DNA of 64,000 nt from HLUCCA09 sp039822045 (GTDB lineage: Bacteria; Pseudomonadota; Alphaproteobacteria; Rhodobacterales; Rhodobacteraceae), in NCBI GenBank assembly GCA_039822045.1, contig JBCBMY010000004.1:186001-250000 (forward strand), written 5' to 3'. Shown one piece after another: positions 15,541 to 23,808 of this stretch. Position 1 is the first letter of the stretch. Each line of letters starts with the position of its first letter. The position numbers and the translations under genes were made by a program. The notes beneath the pieces were generated by a model. It was not told the origin of the DNA, searched no databases, and was given only the letters and a program-made list of their open reading frames with translations.

Positions 15541-17307
15541 TTAGGGACCGGCCGGCGCCGCGTCTTCGAGGCGGAGCTGAGGGGTGGAGCGGCCCTGCCA
15601 GGTATTGATTTCAAGTCTGCCCGCAACGTGAAAGCGCGACCGGCCCGCGTCCTCCAGCGCGGGGCCCAATGCAGTCTCGCAGGCGCCGAAGGAAATGGCG
15701 TCGAGACGGGCGCCATGCCCGTCGCCAAGGGTCAGTTTCAGGTGGCCGCTGCCCACCCGGCGCGCATGATGCACGCGCATGGCCGGCAGGGCAAAACGCG
15801 GGGCAGGGGCCGACGCGCCATAGGGGCCTGCGCGTTCCAAAGCCTCGATCAAATCGACAGTGACAGCGCTGGGCATCAAGGTCCCATCAATTGTCAGGGT
15901 TTGCGGTCCAAGCGCACCGGCACCCTGACGGGCGAGGAGTGCTGCGAGCCGGTTCATTGCGGGCTCGAGCTGCGCGCCCTCCACTGTCAGCCCTGCGGCC
16001 ATCTTGTGCCCGCCGCCCCGAACCAGCAGCCCCTCCGCGGCCAATCGCTGGACGCTGGCGCCGAGATCGATGCCGGTCACAGAACGTCCCGACCCTTTGC
16101 CCATCCCGCGCTCTAGCCCGATGACCACGGCGGGCCGGCCGGTCGCCTCCTTCAGGCGGGACGCGACGATGCCGACGACGCCGGGATGCCAGCCTTCACC
16201 TGCGGCCCACACAAGCGGTGCATCCAGACCGCGCGCTTCGGCTTGCGCGAGCGCCTCTTCGGTGACCGCCGCCTCGATGGCGCGGCGTTCGCGGTTCAGA
16301 TTGTCGAGCTTGGCCGCCAGCTCCGCGGCCTCGCTCTCATCTGCGGTCGCCAAGAGGCGTGCTCCGAGATCCGCCTTGCCGATCCGGCCGCCTGCATTGA
16401 TTCGAGGGCCCAAAAGGTATCCCAGGTGATAGGGGCGGGGGCACTCGTTCAGCCCCGCGACGTCAGCCAAGGCGCGCAGGCCAGGACGCCCGCGCCGCGC
16501 CATGACCTTAAGCCCCGTTGAAACGAAGGCACGGTTGACGCCGGTCAGGGGCGCGACATCGGCAACGGTGGCCAGCGCGACGAGATCCAGCATGTCCATG
16601 AGATTTGGCGCGGTCTGGCCCGCGGCGCGCGTCTGCCGGCCAGCCTCCACAAGGGTCAGGAACACGACGGCGGCGGCACAAAGATGACCGAGGTCGCCCG
16701 CCTCATCCTGCCTGTTCGGGTTCACGACCGCGACGGCTGGGGGAAGCGTCTCGCCGCCGAGGTGATGGTCCAGCACCAGAATGTCGGTGTCCTGAGCGGC
16801 CGCCAGGGCCCCGTGGGAGAGCGTCCCGCAATCGACGCAGACGATCAAATCGTGGTCCTGCGCGAGCGCCGCGATTGCGGGCGCGTTCGGCCCGTAGCCT
16901 TCGTCGATCCGGTCAGGCACGTAGAGCGTCGCCCTCAGGCTTTGGGCACGAAACCACTCCGTGAGCAACGCGGCCGAAGCGCCACCGTCGACGTCGTAGT
17001 CGGCAAAGATCGCAATTCGCTCGCCACCGCGCACGGCGGCATTCAAACGGTTGGCGGCCGCAGCGCAATCCTTCAGCCTCGTCGGGTCAGGCAGCAAATC
17101 GCGCAATGTGGGATTCAGAAAACCATCGACCTCCTCGGCGGCAACCCCACGCCGTGCCAGAACAACGGCAAGTGCGGGGTCGAGGCCGGCGCGCTGTGCT
17201 ATTGCTTCGGCCTGACGGTCGAGTTCCACTGACGGGCCCTGCCATGAGCGCCCGGTGAGTGATGTCCCAACACCTAGATATCCACGCAGGCTCCCGTCCT
17301 CCGGCAT
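15541..17307 (-). CDS. recJ: Single-stranded-DNA-specific exonuclease RecJ
   Basis: A 588-residue 5'-3' exonuclease of the RecF recombination and mismatch repair pathways. The DHH phosphoesterase motifs are present: IFADYDVDG (100-108), CVDCG (157-161), LDHH (179-182) and 'INAGGRIGKADLG' (about 306-318). The DHHA1 domain carries 'GRSVTGIDLGASVQRLAAEGLLVRGGGHKMAAG', and an OB-fold C-terminus ends the protein. The ATG at 17307 gives the N-terminus 'GYLGVGTSLTGRSW', as in other alphaproteobacterial RecJ. It lies downstream of the methyltransferase on the same strand and beside tRNA-Glu. Confidence 0.95.
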   Translation of the reverse strand: MPEDGSLRGYLGVGTSLTGRSWQGPSVELDRQAEAIAQRAGLDPALAVVLARRGVAAEEVDGFLNPTLRDLLPDPTRLKDCAAAANRLNAAVRGGERIAIFADYDVDGGASAALLTEWFRAQSLRATLYVPDRIDEGYGPNAPAIAALAQDHDLIVCVDCGTLSHGALAAAQDTDILVLDHHLGGETLPPAVAVVNPNRQDEAGDLGHLCAAAVVFLTLVEAGRQTRAAGQTAPNLMDMLDLVALATVADVAPLTGVNRAFVSTGLKVMARRGRPGLRALADVAGLNECPRPYHLGYLLGPRINAGGRIGKADLGARLLATADESEAAELAAKLDNLNRERRAIEAAVTEEALAQAEARGLDAPLVWAAGEGWHPGVVGIVASRLKEATGRPAVVIGLERGMGKGSGRSVTGIDLGASVQRLAAEGLLVRGGGHKMAAGLTVEGAQLEPAMNRLAALLARQGAGALGPQTLTIDGTLMPSAVTVDLIEALERAGPYGASAPAPRFALPAMRVHHARRVGSGHLKLTLGDGHGARLDAISFGACETALGPALEDAGRSRFHVAGRLEINTWQGRSTPQLRLEDAAPAGP

Positions 17308-17366
17308 GGTCGTCGCTGCCCCACATCTTGTGATTTTTGATTGGTGCTACGCTACTGGCGGTGGCG

Positions 17367-18101
17367 TTATGCGTCAATCGGCTTTTCCCAAACCGAGACG
17401 TGTCGCGGGCTGTCGGCGGTGAATGGCGCGCGCGACCAGTCTTCCCAACGGGCCAAGGGAACGAGCCCGGCGATACGGGCCATGAGGTCGAGTTCAGACG
17501 GCCAGACATAGCGCAGGGGCAGCGAGAAGGTCCGGGCCTGCCCGTCGACCACCCAAATGTGATGCGAGGTCAGGCTTTGGGTGGCGGGGTCGAATTCATC
17601 GGCCCCCCAATGGTCATCATACCCGGCAAAGATCCTGTGCGTCTCCCCCGGTGGCAGGCGGCGAAGGGGTGGAACAAGAACCTCGATCACGAACCGTCCA
17701 CCGGGAGCCAAATGCCGGGCGGCATTCTCGAAACAGGCGACCTGTTCCGCCTGCGTCGTCAGATTCATGATTGTGTTGAAGGCCAGAAGGACCAGTGAGA
17801 AGGATCCCGGCACCTCGGCTGTCGCCATGTCGCCCTGCACAACCAGGATGCCGGCGCCGCCCGGCTTTTCCCGGAGCTTGGCGATCATGTCGGGAGACAG
17901 CTCGATGCCGGACATGGCGACGCCGCGTTCGGCAAGGGGCAGCGCCAGCCGCCCGGTTCCGACGGCGAACTCCAGGGCAGGGCCGCCGCCCGCAAGTTCG
18001 GCGAGACACTCTACAGCCAGGTCGGTCTCCCTGGGATCGTGGAGGGCGTCGTAGGTCTCGGCGATCCAGCCGGTGAAGGCGCCGCCCTCCATGTCGGTCA
18101 C
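17367..18101 (-). CDS. Class I SAM-dependent methyltransferase
   Basis: A 244-residue Rossmann-fold methyltransferase with motif I EFAVGTGRLALPLAERG (44-60), acidic SAM-ribose residue in 'MSGIELSPDMI', and 'VVQGDMATAEVPGSFSLVLLAFNTIMNL' as the motif II-III region. The second half is an aromatic-rich beta region with 'WVVDGQARTFSLPLRYVWPSELDLM', usual for the 'methyltransferase domain 25' group. The substrate is unknown. Start is GTG 18101 overlapping the glpX stop (GTGA), so it is translated with glpX. The order glpX-methyltransferase-recJ puts an unrelated enzyme inside this core pair. Confidence 0.85.
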   Translation of the reverse strand: MTDMEGGAFTGWIAETYDALHDPRETDLAVECLAELAGGGPALEFAVGTGRLALPLAERGVAMSGIELSPDMIAKLREKPGGAGILVVQGDMATAEVPGSFSLVLLAFNTIMNLTTQAEQVACFENAARHLAPGGRFVIEVLVPPLRRLPPGETHRIFAGYDDHWGADEFDPATQSLTSHHIWVVDGQARTFSLPLRYVWPSELDLMARIAGLVPLARWEDWSRAPFTADSPRHVSVWEKPIDA

Positions 18102-19084
18102 ATACCCACAGGCTGCGGGCTGTAGCGCACCGGATTGCGATAGGACATTCGACGCACCGAGCCGGTCTTGGAGCGCATCAGGATCGTCTCGGCGGTCAAA
18201 TAGCCCGGCTCGCGTTTGATGCCGTGTACGATCGATCCATCCGTGACACCGGTGGCCGCAAAAATGACGTGCTCGGTCACCATGTCGTCGCGCGCATAGA
18301 TACGGTCCAGATCGGTGATCCCGGCCTTGGCGGCTCGTCCTTTTTCATCGTCGTTTCGAAACAGAAGACGGCCCCACATCTGTCCGCCCATGCACTTCAG
18401 TGCAGCTGCCGCGAGCACGCCTTCGGGCGCACCGCCCGAGCCCATATACATGTCGATCCCGGTTTCGGGCTCTGCGCAGTGCATCACGCCCGCCACATCG
18501 CCATCCGTGATCAAGCGGATCGCCGCGCCCGTGGCGCGCACTTCGGCGATCAGGTTTTCGTGGCGCGGTCGATCAAGAATGCAAACAGTGATGTCCGACG
18601 TCTTGCAGTTCTTGTTTGCTGCCAAAAGGCGAACGCGTTCTCCTGGGCTTTGCTCCAGCGAAACAATTCCCTCGGGAAAGCCTGGCCCGATGGCGAGCTT
18701 GTCCATGTAGACATCGGGCGCGTGCAGCATCGACCCTCGCGGGCCCATCGCAATCACGGTCAGCGCATTCGGCATGTCCTTGGCGGTAAGCGTGGTGCCC
18801 TCGAGCGGGTCGAGCGCAATGTCGACCGCGGGGCCCGAGCCGTTGCCCACCTCCTCGCCAATATAGAGCATCGGCGCCTCGTCCCGCTCGCCCTCGCCGA
18901 TCACGACCACGCCCTGGATGTCGAGCTTGTTGAGTTGTTCGCGCATGGCGTTCACAGCGGCCTGATCGGCGGCCTTCTCGTCGCCGTGACCGATGAGTTG
19001 CGCCGAGGCAAGCGCCGCGGCCTCGGACACGCGCGCGAGGCCGAGCGACAGCATCCGGTCGTTGAAATCCTTGGGGGTGAGCAT
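18098..19084 (-). CDS. glpX: Fructose-1,6-bisphosphatase class II
   Basis: A 328-residue GlpX-type phosphatase that converts fructose-1,6-bisphosphate to fructose-6-phosphate in gluconeogenesis and the Calvin cycle (where class II enzymes may also use sedoheptulose bisphosphate). Lithium-sensitive phosphatase motifs are visible: VIGEGERDEAPML (61-73) and DIALDPLEGTTL (88-99), plus 'GMGSGGAPEGVLAAAALKCMGG' (about 205-225). Length matches the family. It is downstream of a tetR gene and followed by a methyltransferase and recJ on the same strand. Confidence 0.95.
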   Translation of the reverse strand: MLTPKDFNDRMLSLGLARVSEAAALASAQLIGHGDEKAADQAAVNAMREQLNKLDIQGVVVIGEGERDEAPMLYIGEEVGNGSGPAVDIALDPLEGTTLTAKDMPNALTVIAMGPRGSMLHAPDVYMDKLAIGPGFPEGIVSLEQSPGERVRLLAANKNCKTSDITVCILDRPRHENLIAEVRATGAAIRLITDGDVAGVMHCAEPETGIDMYMGSGGAPEGVLAAAALKCMGGQMWGRLLFRNDDEKGRAAKAGITDLDRIYARDDMVTEHVIFAATGVTDGSIVHGIKREPGYLTAETILMRSKTGSVRRMSYRNPVRYSPQPVGM

Positions 19085-19191
19085 GGGCGGTGGCGTCCTT
19101 CTGCGGGTCTGGGCGGCGCGCGGCCGGGGGCGCGCAGGCCAGCGCGCGGGGACGGCCTAGCCGGCCTCTGCCGTTGGGGCAAGGCGGATGA

Positions 19192-19854
19192 TCAGCGTGA
19201 CACAACCGCCGAGCGATGAGGTGTGGCCTCTGCGGACGACAACGGGCTTGCGGCGCTCGGGGGCCGAGCGCACCCCACAGCGCCCCGGACCATCGCCCAA
19301 TGGTGGTCGACGAGCGCGTCGCGCCCCAGCCGCCCGCCATCGCGGAACCAAGTCTGTACACCGTTCAGCATGGCGATCACTGCCATCGTCGCGAGCCGCG
19401 TGTCGTGTACCCGAAACACGTCGAAGCCCTGTCCAGCGATCAGGATCTGTTCCAAGGCGTCCTCGTAGGCCCGGCGCAGCGCGACAATGGTCCGGAAGTG
19501 CTCCGGTGTCAGGCTGCGTAGCTCCATGTAAGAGATGAACACGTCCTCGGTGCGCTCAAGATGGTGAGTGATGTGGAAGCGAGTGAAGTGCTCCAGCCGG
19601 TCGACAGGGTCATCCGGCTTGGCCTCTGCGGTCCAGGCAGCCAGCACCTCCTCCATGTGGGTCCGCATGAGATCAAACAGAAGCGCCTGCTTGTCCGGCG
19701 TGTAGGTGTAAAGGGCACCGGCTTGCACGCCGACGTCAGCAGCAATCTGGCGCATCGACACCGCCGCAAAGCCATAGCGGGCGAAGAGCCGCCGCGCGGC
19801 GGACCGGACGCGAGGTCCCGTGATAACGCCATGTGAACCGGTCTTGCGTGGCAT
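19192..19854 (-). CDS. TetR-family transcriptional regulator
   Basis: A 220-residue regulator. The N-terminal TetR helix-turn-helix spans about 14-60 ('RSAARRLFARYGFAAVSMRQIAADVGVQAGALYTYTPDKQALL'). The C-terminal ligand domain resembles the TetR_C group ('FISYMELRSLTPEHFRTIVALRRAYEDAL'). The last 25 residues are a low-complexity serine/alanine tail not typical of the family. It is divergent from the lipoprotein gene starting at 19962, whose promoter lies in the short gap, and lies upstream of glpX on the same strand. The ligand is unknown. Confidence 0.9.
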   Translation of the reverse strand: MPRKTGSHGVITGPRVRSAARRLFARYGFAAVSMRQIAADVGVQAGALYTYTPDKQALLFDLMRTHMEEVLAAWTAEAKPDDPVDRLEHFTRFHITHHLERTEDVFISYMELRSLTPEHFRTIVALRRAYEDALEQILIAGQGFDVFRVHDTRLATMAVIAMLNGVQTWFRDGGRLGRDALVDHHWAMVRGAVGCARPPSAASPLSSAEATPHRSAVVSR

Positions 19855-19961
19855 AGGCGACAGTGTTGAGTGAACAGGTGTTCAATTCAAGGGGTGGCTT
19901 TCCGAAGGAGCTGGCCGGGGGTAGCTTGGGAACAGGGAGCAGGTTGCGATGGGAGGCGAGA

Positions 19962-20294
19962 GTGCGCCGGGCGGTCCTAGGTCTAGTGCTTTTGTCGATG
20001 GCCGGCGCGCCGTTGGTTGGCTGCACGCGCTTTCCGGAAGTGGAAGCTGCAGAGTCCGCTGACGTCGAAAACTTGGCCTTCCCGGACCTCGTGGCGGGAC
20101 CGCCGATCTTGGCCCAGGCAGCGGGCGCACCGGTGCGCGGCACAGGCGTCGAGGATGAGCTGACCGCGAGGTCCGACGATCTGCGCGCGCGGGGTGCGGC
20201 CCTGTCTGGCACGGGCGTCGACCCGGACACGCGTGCATCCATGGAGGCACGCCGTGCCCGGATCGAAGAAGAGCGCGCGCGGCTGTCCCAATAG
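19962..20294 (+). CDS. Small lipoprotein
   Basis: A 110-residue lipoprotein of unknown function. The GTG at 19962 directly follows GGGAGGCGA and gives a clean lipoprotein signal, MRRAVLGLVLLSMAGAPLVGC, with lipobox LVGC and cysteine at residue 21. A longer frame from 19863 adds an implausible leader. The mature part is acidic and ends in a charged helix 'TRASMEARRARIEEERARL', like short outer-membrane coiled coils. It faces the TetR regulator across 107 bases and precedes hom. Confidence 0.75.
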   Translation: MRRAVLGLVLLSMAGAPLVGCTRFPEVEAAESADVENLAFPDLVAGPPILAQAAGAPVRGTGVEDELTARSDDLRARGAALSGTGVDPDTRASMEARRARIEEERARLSQ

Positions 20295-20473
20295 ATCGGC
20301 CTGAAGGGGCAGAGCGCGAGGGTGGCCCGTCCAAGACACCGACACGTCGTGCTTTTCGGTCTGCCTCGATCTCGGCCCATCGTCCGGCTGACAGGCCAAT
20401 GGCGATCCGTTGCACCGACCTGCCGGACGGGATATGGCCGCGACGGATGACGAACCACAGCCCGGAGCACGCC

Positions 20474-21760
20474 ATGACCAACCCCCTTCGTCTCGGGATC
20501 GCGGGGCTTGGCACCGTGGGTGCAGGCGTGGTCAAGATCGTGCGGCGTCACGCGCCGGGGTTGGAGGCGCGCGCGGGACGTCCGGTTGCGATTTCGGCGG
20601 TTTCGGCACGCAGCCGGACTAAGGATCGAGGTGTCCCGCTTGGCGATTATGTGTGGGAGGACGATCCCGTCGCCCTCGCACGGCGGGACGATGTCGACGT
20701 GTTTGTCGAGCTCATGGGCGGCTCCGACGGGCCGGCGCTTGACGCCACGATGGCCGCGCTCCAGGCCGGCAAGGACGTGGTGACAGCCAACAAGGCGCTT
20801 CTTGCCCTCCACGGACAGCCACTCGCCGAGGCCGCCGAGGCCCACGGCGCCACGATCCGGTTTGAAGCGGCCGTTGCCGGCGGCATCCCGATCATGAAGG
20901 CCCTGACCGAAAGCCTGGCCGGCAATGAGGTCACCCGGGTGCTCGGCGTGATGAATGGCACGTGCAATTATATCCTGACACGGATGGAGAGCGCGGGGCT
21001 CCCCTACGAGACCGTGTTCGCCGAGGCCGACGATCTGGGCTATCTTGAGGCCGATCCGACATTGGACGTCGGCGGCATTGATGCCGGCCACAAGCTGGCC
21101 CTTCTGACGGCTGTCGCCTTCGGCATCCGGGTGGATTTCGAGGCGGTCGACATTGAAGGCATCGAGCGCATCTCGATCGAGGATATCCGGCAGGCGGCTG
21201 AACTCGGCTATCGCGTGAAGCTCCTCGGCGTCGCGCGGTCAACCGGGCGGGGTATCGAAGCACGTATGGCGCCTTGCCTCGTGCCGTCGAACAGCCCGCT
21301 CGGCCAGCTTGAGGGCGCCACCAACATGGTAGTTCTCGAGGGCGACAGCGTTGGCCAGATCGTATTGCGCGGCGCAGGGGCGGGCGAGGGCCCCACTGCG
21401 AGCGCTGTTATGGGCGACGTCATGGATCTGGCGCGAGGTCTGCGCGTACCGGCCTTTGGCCGCCCGGCAAGCGCTCTAACCGGGGCGCAACGCGCCGGGG
21501 CGGCGCTGCCGGCACCCTACTACCTGCGCCTCGCCCTGACCGACAAACCCGGCGCGCTGGCCAAGGTCGCGGCGCTTCTGGGCGAGGCCGGGGTCAGTAT
21601 CGACCGGATGCGCCAGATGCGGCACGACTCGACCGAGGCCCCGGTATTGATCGTCACGCATCCCACGACACGCGACGCCCTCGATCACGCCCTGTCGGGG
21701 ATGGAGGGTACCGGTGTGGTGCCCGACGCCCCCGTGGCTCTGCGGATCGAAACGGCGTGA
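20474..21760 (+). CDS. hom: Homoserine dehydrogenase
   Basis: A 428-residue enzyme that reduces aspartate semialdehyde to homoserine for threonine, methionine and isoleucine synthesis. It has the NAD(P) Rossmann motif GIAGLGTVGAGVV (8-20), 'TANKALLA' (about 102-109), 'GVMNGTCNYILTRM' and the substrate lysine segment 'DVGGIDAGHKLALLTAVAFG'. The C-terminal ACT domain ('LRLALTDKPGALAKVAALLGEAGVSIDRMRQ', about 350-380) suggests threonine feedback. Start ATG 20474 follows GGAGCACGCC; the longer frame from 20399 is not supported. The next gene starts within its stop codon (GTGA). Confidence 0.95.
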   Translation: MTNPLRLGIAGLGTVGAGVVKIVRRHAPGLEARAGRPVAISAVSARSRTKDRGVPLGDYVWEDDPVALARRDDVDVFVELMGGSDGPALDATMAALQAGKDVVTANKALLALHGQPLAEAAEAHGATIRFEAAVAGGIPIMKALTESLAGNEVTRVLGVMNGTCNYILTRMESAGLPYETVFAEADDLGYLEADPTLDVGGIDAGHKLALLTAVAFGIRVDFEAVDIEGIERISIEDIRQAAELGYRVKLLGVARSTGRGIEARMAPCLVPSNSPLGQLEGATNMVVLEGDSVGQIVLRGAGAGEGPTASAVMGDVMDLARGLRVPAFGRPASALTGAQRAGAALPAPYYLRLALTDKPGALAKVAALLGEAGVSIDRMRQMRHDSTEAPVLIVTHPTTRDALDHALSGMEGTGVVPDAPVALRIETA

Positions 21761-22248
21761 CCGTGCCAAAGGGGGACATGCCCGGCACGGTTCTCGCGCG
21801 GGTGCGCGCTTCGCCCGGGCGCCGGGTGGCCGGCACCGGCATGCTGGCGTTCCTGGGCGCGATTTGTCTCTGGGTCGCTCTCACGCAGCCGCCATCCGCA
21901 GGCTGGTTTGTGATCCTTCTTGGCGGCGGGTCGTGCGCCCTGTGGCTTGCCTGGCGGCAGTGGCAGGCCACGGCGGGCGACCTGATCTGGACCGAGGCGG
22001 GCCTTTACGTGTCGGACGGGCGCGAGGTCGCCGCAGTCGACGCGATCGAAAGGATCGAGCGGGGGATCTTCGCCTTCAAACCCGTCAACGGGTTCCTCTT
22101 GCACCTTAGCGCGCCAGCCGTCCGAACCTGGGTTCCTGGGCTATGGTGGCGCGTCGGCCGCCGAGTTGGCGTGGGTGGCGTCACACGCGCCGCAGAGACC
22201 CGCATTATGGCCGATATCATCGAAGCTACCCTCGCCGAGCGAAGCTGA
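21757..22248 (+). CDS. Small inner-membrane protein of unknown function
   Basis: A 163-residue protein with two adjacent membrane helices (about 28-45 and 49-66: 'GMLAFLGAICLWVAL', 'WFVILLGGGSCALWLAW') and a soluble beta-rich C-terminus ('LIWTEAGLYVSDGREVAAVDAIERIERGIFAFKPVNGFLLHL') that looks like a PH-type domain. Start is GTG 21757, overlapping the hom stop, so it is translated with hom. Function is unknown; a membrane-anchored PH-like fold is an inference. Confidence 0.75.
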   Translation: MTVPKGDMPGTVLARVRASPGRRVAGTGMLAFLGAICLWVALTQPPSAGWFVILLGGGSCALWLAWRQWQATAGDLIWTEAGLYVSDGREVAAVDAIERIERGIFAFKPVNGFLLHLSAPAVRTWVPGLWWRVGRRVGVGGVTRAAETRIMADIIEATLAERS

Positions 22249-22438
22249 CACGGCATCCCGGCAGCCGACCTTAACAGGCCAATGCGAGACAGCCGCCCTC
22301 CCATCGCCCATAACCCAAAGCAATGATACGGGCCACGGAGATGCACCTACAAAGATCAGCCTAGGCTTCGGACCTAGCACCGGGTCGACCAGTCACTTCC
22401 GCGGCGGGAGCCCAACCGATTGGGCGGCCTCTGCCTCG

Positions 22439-23035
22439 TCAGTAGCAACTCTCTCCGCCGAGGTCGATTTTTCCGGCGTAGCGGGGGCGCACGATGATAG
22501 ATGACGACAGCACCTGGTCGTCGATCCGGACGTTGAACACTGGCTGGTAACGCATGAAGCTCTCGACAATGAGAACCGTGTCGCCAAGCACCATGATCGG
22601 AATGTAGCCCTCGATCCCCTCGAAGCTGGTATTGGTGTGCTCTTGGATATCGCTCGTGGCCCAGGACCAGCACATTTCAAGCTTGCGTGCGGCGTCGTCC
22701 TCGCAATCCTCGGTGCACTTGGCGGTCGTGAAGCGCAGCTGCGTCGGGGCCTGCGAGTAGGTCAGCCAGTCGAAAACGTCCGACATCGCGCTCAGATATT
22801 CGTTGCTGATGGGCAGGGTCTCGCGGCTGACCATGTCGGCGATTGTGTAAGTCGCCTTCGTGATCGTGTTTTGCGCCCGAAACGCGTCAAACCAAACAAA
22901 GGTGGCAACGTAGAAGAACGCGAGCATGGGCATCATCAGCGCCGTCTCGACGGTCAGCGTTCCACGGGTGTCTTCAGCGAAGCGCCTAACGCGCTCGGCA
23001 AGCTTCTGAAGCGGATGAAACAGATTCGGGGTCAT
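22439..23035 (-). CDS. TadE/TadF-like pseudopilin-class membrane protein
   Basis: A 198-residue protein with the TadE/F signature: a basic N-terminus, then 'RGTLTVETALMMPMLAFFYVATFVWFDAF' (about 24-52), a class III pilin-like segment with glutamate inside the hydrophobic start. The periplasmic part has cysteines in a CTEDCEDD loop and 'MCW', fitting disulfides. It would be a minor component of a Tad (Flp) pilus. It starts five bases after the next TadE-like gene (minus order: TadG, TadG, TadE, this). ATG 23035 is preferred to the longer frame to 23314. Confidence 0.8.
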   Translation of the reverse strand: MTPNLFHPLQKLAERVRRFAEDTRGTLTVETALMMPMLAFFYVATFVWFDAFRAQNTITKATYTIADMVSRETLPISNEYLSAMSDVFDWLTYSQAPTQLRFTTAKCTEDCEDDAARKLEMCWSWATSDIQEHTNTSFEGIEGYIPIMVLGDTVLIVESFMRYQPVFNVRIDDQVLSSSIIVRPRYAGKIDLGGESCY

Positions 23036-23040
23036 GGCAC

Positions 23041-23610
23041 TTACCCGGGTTCGTTCACAAAGGCGGACGTCGCGATGATCCGATAATACTTGCCCTGCAC
23101 TTTCTCGAATTGCAGCGCGAGGCCCGTGGTGGGGAAGAACGGCTCCACCAGAGCACAAGCCCGGATCAGCATGAGCTGGTTTGATTGCCCGATATCGTCG
23201 ATGTCGGGAGGCGCGATGTCCTCTTCCTTGTCGACACATTGGGCATCGGACGCGGGCAGCGCCCACGTTCCTTGATTGATCGGCGACAGCTCGATCAGCA
23301 GGTTGTTGCGGCAATCGTTGAGCAACTCCGCCTGGCTGCAGATCGCATTGCGCAGGTCCGTGTGCGACGGCTCGACAAACGTGCCCAGCCGCAGCGCCCT
23401 GACCGTCAGGTCGAGGGACCGGTCGAGGACCACCTGCTTGGTCATGTGCAAGCCGAGCTCGAAGGCCGAGCTGAAGATTGTCATGTAGATCGGGAAGAGG
23501 ATCACGAACTCGACCGACGAACTACCGTCCTGGCAGCCGAGCCAGCGGTTGAGGCGTGCGCGAAGGCCACGGGGGCGGCCACCATCATCACAGGTCTCGT
23601 TCGGTCTCAT
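23041..23610 (-). CDS. TadE-like pilus assembly protein
   Basis: A 189-residue protein with the TadE segment 'DGSSSVEFVILFPIYMTIFSSAFELGLHMTKQ' (about 28-60). The invariant glutamate lies near the start of the membrane helix and is followed by 'VLDRSLDLTVRALRLG', which is standard for TadE. Periplasmic cysteines may pair. ATG 23610 is chosen because GAGGGG lies upstream. It is the second of two consecutive TadE/F-class genes downstream of the von Willebrand genes, forming one minus-strand transcription unit. Confidence 0.83.
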   Translation of the reverse strand: MRPNETCDDGGRPRGLRARLNRWLGCQDGSSSVEFVILFPIYMTIFSSAFELGLHMTKQVVLDRSLDLTVRALRLGTFVEPSHTDLRNAICSQAELLNDCRNNLLIELSPINQGTWALPASDAQCVDKEEDIAPPDIDDIGQSNQLMLIRACALVEPFFPTTGLALQFEKVQGKYYRIIATSAFVNEPG

Positions 23611-23776
23611 CGTTACTAACCCCTCTGCGGCCAAGCCGCTGCGCCCCTCGGGTAAAGCATGCAAGAAGGGCAGAATTTGGGCGGGATTACGGGGGCGGAT
23701 GTGTCCAGTCCTCGCAAGGGCGGCGGGATCGCTCGCAATTGGAGGGAATGCCGCCCGTGCCCGACGTTCCGCGGAT

Positions 23777-23796
23777 GGCGGGGCCGAAGCCCCGCC
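23777..23796 (-). terminator. GC-rich hairpin after the first TadG-like gene
   Basis: GGCGGGGC (23777-23784) and GCCCCGCC (23789-23796) pair perfectly around CGAA, 12 bases beyond the TadG-like stop at 23809. No T-run follows, so termination would be partial. It may lower expression of the TadE genes relative to the TadG genes. Confidence 0.5.
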
Positions 23797-23808
23797 GCCG
23801 CACCGCCG

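Noticed and set aside
19736..21091. 451-codon reading frame on the minus strand
   Set aside because: It overlaps hom, the lipoprotein and tetR and its composition is that of a shadow frame in GC-rich DNA.
22410..22425. GCCCAA/TTGGGC stem as a terminator for the TadF-like gene
   Set aside because: The stem is only six bases long with no T-run; support is too weak to list.
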